The notes under the pieces: model-generated
Database searches by the model: none
Told to the model about the DNA's origin: nothing
What the model saw: the letters and a program-made list of their open reading frames with translations, nothing else
Origin: Bifidobacterium breve
Lineage (GTDB): Bacteria > Actinomycetota > Acidimicrobiia > IMCC26256
DNA: 5,121 nucleotides
Direction of reading: 5' to 3'
Assembly: GCA_945907055.1 (NCBI GenBank)
Contig: CAMDSG010000132.1
Coordinates: 1-5,121, forward strand
In this document: positions 1-5,121 of the stretch, piece by piece
Layout of the letters: each line of letters begins with the position of its first letter
Numbering within the stretch: the stretch's first letter is position 1
Program-made: the position numbers and the translations under genes

Positions 1-1733
1 GTGGGCTGGTTTCCTGATGAGTCTCCGTACTCGGTTCCCGAGTAATCAGGGAGTTGCTCAAGAATCTGCTCAGGAGTGCTCGCGTTCTCTACACCGGTAA
101 TTAGGGCGTCAAGGTTCAATGCGATCTCTGTTGTTTGATCTCTAGCCTCTTGGGGGAGACTTACGTACCCAAAGGGGAGAGAGTCCTGCACAGAGCCAAC
201 TGTCTGAAGTAGGAGGCCCTTCAACGCCGCTTCCCTCGAAGGGTTAAGTGCATTTGTCACCATCGCATGATCGATCTTTACAAGTGGGTATGCAGCGGGG
301 TCGGTAGTAGCTGGGTTAGCGACTCGGGAGCCGTCAGCGTTGAGCGTCATGGCTCGATACCCCGCAAGGATGGAGTCAGCGGTCGGGGCTACTCCAACCC
401 CAGCTGCATTGACAATTGAGGCAATTTCCATTCCGTATCGCAGTGCAGTTGGTAGGTCGACAATGCCAATAATTCCTTGAAAGTCTGGCTGCACGATGAT
501 CCCGCTCGGGTTAACTCCATAGAACATTCTTATGCCGACAGGTCGCTGAGAAGTTAAAGGAATGTATCCGGACCCTGCTGCACGGCTCTCAAATATGTCA
601 GTTGGGTATGAAACATTTAACCAAGCTGGATTGACGTTGATGCCGTGCACGTCGGTGCCATTTAAAAAATTCCGAGTGCTCTGATTTGAGTTAAGCCAAT
701 TCGTTACTAGTCCTGTATCGGCGTTCGCCTCTGCTCGAAGAAGTGGGCGTGTCAACCCAGCCGCGGGCCAGTTAACCTTTTGGTCAACGGTTGGATTAAG
801 AGCGACGAACTCCGGGTCTGTGAAAAAGGAATCGAGACCGGTATCGGAGATAATGCGTGCAACTAACCGAGGTGAGAGCTTCAGTGATGTGATTGGGCTA
901 CCTGTGCGCGAATCTTTCAAAAGAAACACCACTGCGACAGCGGTTAGATCTAATGGAGCGTACTTAATGCGTGTGACTAAAGGATGGTCGGCAATCTCTG
1001 GAGGCGTAGCCGGTACATCTGTAATACCTGCGTCGATCTGCCCCTCGAAGAGAGCTTCGCGCCCCTCATTAGACGATGTCTCCGTCACGTCATAGATCAA
1101 AGGACTTGTTGCGAGGCATGCAGAGCCCGCTAATCCGTATAGCAAGGGAGCAGCCGAGGGCTCTCCGCCAAGGCGAACATCAAAGTCCGTAACCGATGGG
1201 CAATCAGCAGGGCTTGGGGCAAAGGAAATAGTCGCATACGCATATGCAGCGGGCATTTGGCCCGCTGGTGTCGAATCCCCTGTTAATTCGTATGCCAAGA
1301 CCGAACACGGAACACTTGCTGAGCAACCAAACTCTGGGAGATCCATTGCTCCACGAATCTCAAAGTTTGCAGATCCGGTTCCATCGGCCTTTGTTTTCGC
1401 ACCGTAAAAGATGGACCCCTGTTCTCCGTTAGGGAAGCGGGCGTTCATGAAGCAATCGGTATCAAGTGCGGTTGGTGTGGCTTTGCACTGCACGATGTTG
1501 ACGGCGTATTGACCATTTGATTGACGTGTTGGTCGAAAACCGTCCCACGAAACTGTCACTGCTCGCGTGACGAGTCCTGTGTCTTGGCTCAGCGAGAGTG
1601 TGCGCCCGCCTACTCCAGTGGTTGTCGCTCCAACTGGGTTTGTGGTGGCTGTGCTCATTAGGCCAGCGCAGGCAAGCGCGGTTGCGGAGATGCCAGCAAG
1701 GAATCGCCTGAGCGGGAAAGCGGTAAAGAGCAT
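1..1733 (-). CDS. Long secreted PstS-like substrate-binding protein, 3' end beyond window
   Basis: An open frame runs without a stop from the ATG at 1733 to base 1, giving 577 complete codons; the C-terminus is outside the window. The N-terminus looks like a Sec signal: Arg-Arg at residues 9-10, a hydrophobic stretch at about 11-26, and a possible cleavage after VGA (34-36). ALAC at 19-22 is only a poor lipobox. Residues of about 45-172 look like a beta-rich domain, and about 183-460 resemble the PstS/PBP fold: a GGEPSAAPLLYG stretch (189-200), EGQIDAGITD (230-239) like the family's 'G-x-VDFA-SD' segment, LKLSPRLVARI (284-294) and FTDPEFVALNP (304-314). Mature cysteines at 83, 94, 137, 143, 178 and 206 could form three disulfides. 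The usual Ser-Gly-Thr phosphate-binding loop is not obvious; near 333-341 it reads RAEANADTG. At more than 577 residues it is far longer than classical PstS (about 350). The role is inferred: extracellular binding protein for the neighbouring phosphate importer. Ligand specificity is unproven. Confidence 0.85.
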   Translation of the reverse strand, partial: MLFTAFPLRRFLAGISATALACAGLMSTATTNPVGATTTGVGGRTLSLSQDTGLVTRAVTVSWDGFRPTRQSNGQYAVNIVQCKATPTALDTDCFMNARFPNGEQGSIFYGAKTKADGTGSANFEIRGAMDLPEFGCSASVPCSVLAYELTGDSTPAGQMPAAYAYATISFAPSPADCPSVTDFDVRLGGEPSAAPLLYGLAGSACLATSPLIYDVTETSSNEGREALFEGQIDAGITDVPATPPEIADHPLVTRIKYAPLDLTAVAVVFLLKDSRTGSPITSLKLSPRLVARIISDTGLDSFFTDPEFVALNPTVDQKVNWPAAGLTRPLLRAEANADTGLVTNWLNSNQSTRNFLNGTDVHGINVNPAWLNVSYPTDIFESRAAGSGYIPLTSQRPVGIRMFYGVNPSGIIVQPDFQGIIGIVDLPTALRYGMEIASIVNAAGVGVAPTADSILAGYRAMTLNADGSRVANPATTDPAAYPLVKIDHAMVTNALNPSREAALKGLLLQTVGSVQDSLPFGYVSLPQEARDQTTEIALNLDALITGVENASTPEQILEQLPDYSGTEYGDSSGNQP

Positions 1734-1739
1734 CGATGG

Positions 1740-1744
1740 CCTCT
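1740..1744 (-). promoter_or_regulatory. Ribosome binding site of the PstS-like gene
   Basis: AGAGG on the minus strand lies 6 bases before the ATG at 1733 and overlaps the stop codon of the upstream sortase-like gene. It supports the chosen start and suggests translational coupling of the two genes. Confidence 0.6.
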
Positions 1745-2687
1745 AGATGGTTGAGGGAAGAAACCCGGAAGCAAGGTTAGATACGAGCCAAATTCCGGCG
1801 ATAATTACTGGTGCAGCTACCAAATACGCCGACCATGGTCTCCAGCTAAGGAACAACCAAGTTGTGCCTGCGCCGATTAGAGCGAGAAGCAGGAGTGCCG
1901 CTGCTAGGGCGGTTAGCCCGCCTCCTTGACCAACTAGGCCAGTCTCCGTAGCGGTAATCGTGCGTGCGTGGCGCGTTGATTGAAATGCCGGGGTGACGAG
2001 GCGCGCATTGGTTACCGTGTAGCCATTGGGGGTAAGCGCACCATCAGCGGTGACGAGACTCAGAACTCCGGCCCGGCTTGAAGTTGCGAATAGTGAAGGG
2101 TCACCTGCCGGTACTCGCTCGACATCAGTAACGCGATATTGGGAGCGCCCCTGCCCAGTAACGACGCGAATAGTGTCGCCCTTGACTAGCGAGTCAATGT
2201 GGCGAAAGGGTGCTCCAAATGTGGACCTGCGCGCCATAATTACTGAGTTGCCAGGCTGGCCAGGCATCGGGGTAGCGCGCACGTGCCCTGCCCCGCTCTT
2301 GGTCACCTCGGGCGTACTCCCCTCTGCAACTATCTGGCGAATATCGAGAGCGGGTATCTCTAGCACCGCCACCGGAGATCCAACGCGTACTTCGCCGCCG
2401 ATCGGCGCTACGGCACGCGCTAGTTGATCGCGCATTGTGCGCTCAAGCACTACCTGGTCACGTTGTGCAATAAGCCCGGAGCCAACGAAAAGGAAGAGGG
2501 CAAATGCCACTATAAGAAATGCGAATGCACCAGAGGCAGATCGCAGAACTCGGGCCGTAGTACCGAGGCTATTCGGCGCAGTATCGGCGACGATTGTGAG
2601 CGGATCTGGGGAGTCGATTATCGAAATCTGCTCCTCGTTCTCGGTGTCCTGCATGAGAGTCGTCATAAGTAAGGGAATGAGTACCAC
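1743..2687 (-). CDS. Sortase-fold membrane protein lacking all catalytic residues
   Basis: A 314-residue protein. An N-terminal cytoplasmic tail is followed by a membrane segment (about 53-74), a sortase domain outside the membrane (about 105-232), and two more membrane segments (about 257-280 and 284-309). The domain keeps family landmarks of actinobacterial class E-like sortases: IPALDI (111-116), GAGHVRATPMPG (132-143), GNSVI (146-150), then STFGAPF (155-161). Active sortases read A-G-H-R after the VI; here it is M-A-R-R, so the catalytic His is Arg153. The TLxTC motif reads LSLVTAD, so the nucleophilic Cys is Ala214. The late Arg position falls on Tyr223. The protein contains no cysteine at all. 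The frame is intact, so this looks like a maintained pseudo-enzyme, not a decayed gene. The start is uncertain: GTG at 2687 gives the longest form, and ATG at 2666 or 2654 are alternatives; none has a convincing ribosome site. The gene ends 9 bases before the PstS-like gene and very likely shares its transcript. Confidence 0.85.
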   Translation of the reverse strand: MVLIPLLMTTLMQDTENEEQISIIDSPDPLTIVADTAPNSLGTTARVLRSASGAFAFLIVAFALFLFVGSGLIAQRDQVVLERTMRDQLARAVAPIGGEVRVGSPVAVLEIPALDIRQIVAEGSTPEVTKSGAGHVRATPMPGQPGNSVIMARRSTFGAPFRHIDSLVKGDTIRVVTGQGRSQYRVTDVERVPAGDPSLFATSSRAGVLSLVTADGALTPNGYTVTNARLVTPAFQSTRHARTITATETGLVGQGGGLTALAAALLLLALIGAGTTWLFLSWRPWSAYLVAAPVIIAGIWLVSNLASGFLPSTI

Positions 2688-2732
2688 GATTGGGCCGCCT
2701 TTGGATAGCGGAGAGCGAAGGCTATGCCGGCT

Positions 2733-2754
2733 GTTAAGCCTCCGTTTACCTAGT
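2733..2754 (+). promoter_or_regulatory. Candidate PHO box (two 11-base direct repeats)
   Basis: Two adjacent 11-base units start with GTTAAGC (2733) and GTTTACC (2744). Actinobacterial PhoP boxes are 11-base direct repeats built on GTTCACC; the second unit matches that core at 6 of 7 bases, the first at 5 of 7. A weaker third unit (CTATGCC, 2722) sits in phase just upstream. Lying between divergent phosphate-related genes, it could induce pstCAB, and perhaps the leftward pair, under phosphate starvation. The call rests on pattern and context only. Confidence 0.45.
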
Positions 2755-2801
2755 TGTAGGGCTAGCGCAATGCGCCCGGGAGAGTATGTCGCCTGCGCCA
2801 G

Positions 2802-2813
2802 TCGGCGCGCCGA
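2802..2813. repeat. 12-base perfect palindrome
   Basis: TCGGCGCGCCGA equals its own reverse complement. It sits 3 bases before the tandem array, in the likely pstC leader or promoter. It may be an operator half or a chance GC-rich palindrome; there is no T-run after it, so it is not a terminator. Confidence 0.4.
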
Positions 2814-2816
2814 AAG

Positions 2817-2886
2817 ACCCCATCTACAAAACCCCCTCTCTAAAACCCCATCTACAAAACCCCATCTCTAAAACCCCCTCTACTCG
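2817..2886. repeat. Five-unit 14-base tandem repeat before pstC
   Basis: The units are ACCCCATCTACAAA (2817-2830), ACCCCCTCTCTAAA (2831-2844), ACCCCATCTACAAA (2845-2858), ACCCCATCTCTAAA (2859-2872) and a degenerate last copy ACCCCCTCTACTCG (2873-2886). Units 1 and 3 are identical; units 2 and 4 differ at one base, so the array is also a 28-base dimer repeated twice with 27 of 28 bases matching. It ends 23 bases before the pstC ATG and probably lies in its promoter or 5' leader. The period does not fit the 11-base PHO-box spacing, so it seems a separate element. The minus strand is regularly G-rich (GGGGTTTT). Confidence 0.9.
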
Positions 2887-2893
2887 GTTCGTC

Positions 2894-2897
2894 GGAG
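2894..2897 (+). promoter_or_regulatory. Weak ribosome binding site of pstC
   Basis: GGAG lies 12 bases before the ATG at 2910, which is longer than ideal. The start is still well fixed: the frame is closed by TAA at 2841-2843, and no ATG, GTG or TTG in frame occurs between that stop and 2910. Confidence 0.35.
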
Positions 2898-2909
2898 CAA
2901 CTCGAAGCC

Positions 2910-3914
2910 ATGCAGGTAATCGACCCAAGCATCGCCCTTGAGGGCACTACTCCCATCGAGGAGGAGCGCGTTAGACCTGTCACGCGCCGAACCGGTGCTG
3001 ACCGCGCCTTTCGACTCACAACCTTCGGAGCCGGAACCCTAACCCTCGTACTCATGGGTGTCATAGGGCTCTTTCTACTAGTGCGATCCTGGAGCGCAAT
3101 AAGCGCTGCTGGCCTCTCGTTCTTCACTACATCTGCTTGGCAACCAGATGGAGGAGCATTCGGAATAGCGGCGGTACTACTTGGAACATTCCTAATTGCA
3201 TTCGTGGCCTTAGGCTTCGCAGTTCCACTAGCCGCCGGTGGAGCGCTATTCATAACTGATTACGCTCCCTCAAAAATCAAGACGCCGTTGGTCTGGCTCG
3301 TTGACCTCTTGGCGGCTGTTCCAAGTCTTATCTATGGACTCTGGGGACGCGCCTACCTGCAGCCGAAGATCATTCCGATTAGTGAGTGGATTAGTACACA
3401 CCTTGGATTTATCCCTTTTTTAAAGGCTAAACCCGGTGCGGGCTTCGCGGCATCAACTTTCATAGCCGGCGTTGTAGTCGCACTAATGGTGCTGCCGATC
3501 TGCACCGCTGTTATGCGTGAGGTTTTCTCCCAAGCCCCTGCTGGCGAGAAGGAGGGCGCACTGGCTCTCGGTGGAACTCGATGGGGAGTAGTGCGCGATG
3601 TGGTACTCCCATTCGGGCGTGGCGGCATGGTAGGTGCATCCATGCTTGGGTTAGGCCGCGCGCTCGGCGAGACGATTGCCGTGACGCTCATCATCTCGCC
3701 AACCTTCGACATCACCCGCCTTACTCATCCTCTTGAGACGGGTGGAAACTCAATCGCATCTCTAATTGCGCTGCGTTTCTCGGAGTCGAGCTCCTTTGGA
3801 ATTAGCGCTCTAATGGCAGCTGGTCTCGCACTCTTCGTAATCACACTTCTCGTCAACGCCGTAGCATCTCTTGTGGTCTCGCGTTCCCGCTCCGGCGCAT
3901 CGACGGAGATCTGA
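2910..3914 (+). CDS. pstC: Phosphate ABC transporter permease PstC
   Basis: One of the two membrane subunits that form the channel of the PstSCAB high-affinity phosphate importer. The 334 residues are close to the usual PstC length. A charged cytoplasmic N-terminus (1-36) precedes about six membrane segments, near 39-59, 86-115, 125-147, 176-200, 238-262 and 297-323. The ABC-permease 'EAA' loop that docks on the ATPase is clear at about 213-235 (EKEGALALGGTRWG, then VVLP), followed by the typical GLGRALGETIAVTLI of Pst permeases (247-261). The segment LVWLVDLLAAVPSLIYGLWG (127-146) is also characteristic of PstC. It is the first gene of the rightward operon; its stop codon overlaps the pstA start by one base. 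Expression is probably phosphate-controlled through the candidate PHO box at 2733-2754. Confidence 0.96.
   Translation: MQVIDPSIALEGTTPIEEERVRPVTRRTGADRAFRLTTFGAGTLTLVLMGVIGLFLLVRSWSAISAAGLSFFTTSAWQPDGGAFGIAAVLLGTFLIAFVALGFAVPLAAGGALFITDYAPSKIKTPLVWLVDLLAAVPSLIYGLWGRAYLQPKIIPISEWISTHLGFIPFLKAKPGAGFAASTFIAGVVVALMVLPICTAVMREVFSQAPAGEKEGALALGGTRWGVVRDVVLPFGRGGMVGASMLGLGRALGETIAVTLIISPTFDITRLTHPLETGGNSIASLIALRFSESSSFGISALMAAGLALFVITLLVNAVASLVVSRSRSGASTEI
3905..3908 (+). promoter_or_regulatory. Ribosome binding site of pstA
   Basis: GGAG inside the last codons of pstC is 5 bases before the ATG at 3914. It supports this start over the internal ATG at 3953, which has no comparable site. Confidence 0.6.
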
Positions 3915-5083
3915 TGTCAGATTTAACGACGCCAGACACGACAACTACGACCATGACAACCACCAACATTGAGGTCTCAGCGGTCCCCGATTTAATTGAG
4001 ACCGAGCAGCGAATCAGCCTCCGGAGCATTGATCGAACTGCAGTATTTGCAGTTGTCGGTGCGGCATTCGGGGCGATGGCCTTCGTCTGGCTGCTCTTCA
4101 CGCAGTTCACAGCGGCCGGAGCCAATATCGGTATGTTCGTTGTTTGGTACTTGGTGTTCATCTCGATGATCTGGGTAATAGGCCGTGAACAATACGATCC
4201 AGTTCGGGCACGAGATCTAGTTGCTCGAGTCATCTTCTGGAGCGCAGGCCTCATAATTGTTGTCCCGATGATCGCTATTGCTACCTACACAGTTGCGAAG
4301 GGTGTTACAGCACTTACACCAAACTTCTTCTTCCAGGACCAGAGCCGCGTCGGACCCCTTAGCCCCGCCAGAGTCGGTGGTGCATCGCAGGCGATCGTCG
4401 GGACACTTGAGCAGGTTGCTATAGCCGCGATTATCTCGGTGCCACTAGGAATTCTGGTGGCGATTTACCTCAACGAGGTCGGGGGCCGCCTCGCAAGAGT
4501 TGTCAGAACAATCGTCGATGCGATGAGCGCCATCCCCTCCATCGTCGCCGGTCTCTTTATTTTTGCATCTTTTATTCTTGCGTTCGGTGGGCAACTAAGT
4601 GGACTCGCTGCGGGGCTAGCGCTTGCGGTTTTGATGCTGCCAACCGTTACTCGAACCACTGAGGTAGTACTTCGTCTAGTGCCAGGTGGGCTTCGCGAAG
4701 CAGGCCTTGCGCTCGGTGCTACAGAGTGGAGTACGACGCGCCATGTGGTATTGCCGACCGCACGTAGCGGAATCGTCACTGCGGTGATCCTCGGTGTTGC
4801 CAGAGTAATTGGAGAGACAGCCCCGCTGCTCCTCACAACGCTCGGAGCGGTCTCCATGAACTGGAGCCCATTCGAGGGTAAACAATCCGCTCTTCCGCTC
4901 TACGTTTATAGGCTTTTCCAGCTTCCGCAGGAGGTTGCAATTCAGCGTGCCTGGACCGGAGCTTTAGTGCTACTAATTCTTGTTTTTGTTCTCTTCGTAA
5001 CCGCACGGATTATTGGTGGCCGAGGTCCTGGCCATATCAGTAGGTACCGCCGTGCTCGACTAGCCCGGGAAGGCCTCGCATGA
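3914..5083 (+). CDS. pstA: Phosphate ABC transporter permease PstA, N-terminally extended
   Basis: Second membrane subunit of the PstSCAB phosphate importer, partner of PstC. At 389 residues it is roughly 90 longer than common PstA proteins (about 300). The core begins near residue 100, with a membrane segment at about 106-127 followed by the permease domain. PstA hallmarks are SAIPSIVAGLFIF (205-217), the EAA loop LREAGLALGATEWS with VVLP (260-281), and GVARVIGETAPLLLTTLG (294-311). The extra N-terminus holds a Thr-rich tail (residues 5-17) and two additional predicted membrane segments (about 43-64 and 71-89), giving about eight in all. The gene overlaps pstC by one base and the next gene by four bases (ATGA), so the subunits are translationally coupled. 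Confidence 0.95.
   Translation: MSDLTTPDTTTTTMTTTNIEVSAVPDLIETEQRISLRSIDRTAVFAVVGAAFGAMAFVWLLFTQFTAAGANIGMFVVWYLVFISMIWVIGREQYDPVRARDLVARVIFWSAGLIIVVPMIAIATYTVAKGVTALTPNFFFQDQSRVGPLSPARVGGASQAIVGTLEQVAIAAIISVPLGILVAIYLNEVGGRLARVVRTIVDAMSAIPSIVAGLFIFASFILAFGGQLSGLAAGLALAVLMLPTVTRTTEVVLRLVPGGLREAGLALGATEWSTTRHVVLPTARSGIVTAVILGVARVIGETAPLLLTTLGAVSMNWSPFEGKQSALPLYVYRLFQLPQEVAIQRAWTGALVLLILVFVLFVTARIIGGRGPGHISRYRRARLAREGLA
5067..5073 (+). promoter_or_regulatory. Ribosome binding site of the third operon gene
   Basis: GGGAAGG inside the end of pstA lies 6 bases before the ATG at 5080, which supports an overlapping ATGA start there. Confidence 0.5.
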
Positions 5084-5121
5084 CAACTATTGAGCATGAA
5101 GTACTTGATCTAAACAACCCT
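5080..5121 (+). CDS. pstB: Probable phosphate ABC transporter ATPase PstB, first 14 codons
   Basis: An ATG overlapping the pstA stop by four bases opens a frame that runs off the window: MTTIEHEVLDLNNP. Too little is visible to show the Walker motifs. The identification rests on operon order (pstC, pstA, then pstB is the standard arrangement) and on the good ribosome site just upstream. The ATPase would power the PstC-PstA channel from the cytoplasm. Confidence 0.7.
   Translation, partial: MTTIEHEVLDLNNP

Larger units (their letters stand above)
2688..2909. other. Divergent intergenic regulatory region
   Basis: These 222 bases separate the leftward sortase-like/PstS-like pair from the rightward pst operon, so promoters for both must lie here or, for a leaderless sortase-like message, at its edge. 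The region contains a candidate PHO box, a 12-base palindrome and a 14-base tandem array, listed separately. I see no convincing -35/-10 pair on either strand, no tRNA and no rho-independent terminator. Confidence 0.7.

Noticed and set aside
820..1432. Short plus-strand open frames of 91 and 62 codons
   Set aside because: They lie opposite the PstS-like gene, have no ribosome site or recognisable domain, and are shadows of the minus-strand coding frame.
1743..1760. LPSTI at the extreme C-terminus of the sortase-like protein, resembling an LPxTG sorting motif
   Set aside because: The final Gly is missing, and no hydrophobic segment or basic tail follows, so it cannot be a sorting signal; chance match.
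1791..1796. Pseudogene interpretation of the sortase-like gene
   Set aside because: There is no frameshift or internal stop, structural motifs are intact, and the next gene's ribosome site overlaps its stop, so it looks like a maintained gene.
2026..2871. Plus-strand open frames of 133, 82 and 144 codons across the sortase-like gene and intergenic region
   Set aside because: They are antisense to a well-supported gene; the longest has Arg/Ser-rich composition and simply runs into the tandem array.
2817..2886. CRISPR array
   Set aside because: The units are directly tandem at 14 bases with no unique spacers, so this is a simple tandem repeat.
2852..3253. Minus-strand open frame of 133 codons opposite the start of pstC
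   Set aside because: Its Ala/Pro/Ser/Arg-rich composition is typical of the antisense of a membrane-protein gene, and pstC itself is certain.
3353..4885. Several minus-strand open frames opposite pstC and pstA
   Set aside because: All are shadows of the two permease genes, with low-complexity composition and no family resemblance.

Overview
The window looks like part of an actinobacterial chromosome. Moderate GC (a little over half by eye), a sortase-family protein beside a large secreted PstS-like protein, and tightly overlapping pst genes all point to Actinomycetota. An aquatic lineage with mid-range GC is plausible, but the sequence alone does not settle the taxon.

The layout is two divergent gene sets around a 222-base intergenic region. 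Leftward (minus strand) lies a sortase-fold membrane protein (2687-1743). It is followed after 9 bases by a long secreted PstS-like substrate-binding protein (1733 to beyond base 1), whose C-terminus lies outside the window. Rightward (plus strand) are pstC (2910-3914), pstA (3914-5083) and the first 14 codons of what is probably pstB (5080 onward). These genes overlap (TGATG, then ATGA), so they are surely one operon for high-affinity phosphate import: two membrane permease subunits followed by the ATPase. The PstS-like protein is the obvious candidate for the extracellular partner, although it is transcribed away from the permease genes.

The intergenic region (2688-2909) holds a possible PHO box made of two 11-base direct repeats, a 12-base perfect palindrome, and a striking array of five 14-base tandem units ending 23 bases before the pstC start codon.

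The most unusual item is the sortase-like protein. The fold signature is well preserved, but all three catalytic positions are changed (His to Arg, Cys to Ala, Arg to Tyr) and the protein has no cysteine at all. It cannot be a cysteine transpeptidase. The frame is intact and the gene is coupled to the PstS-like gene, which suggests a repurposed non-enzymatic role, perhaps in anchoring or assembling the surface substrate-binding protein.
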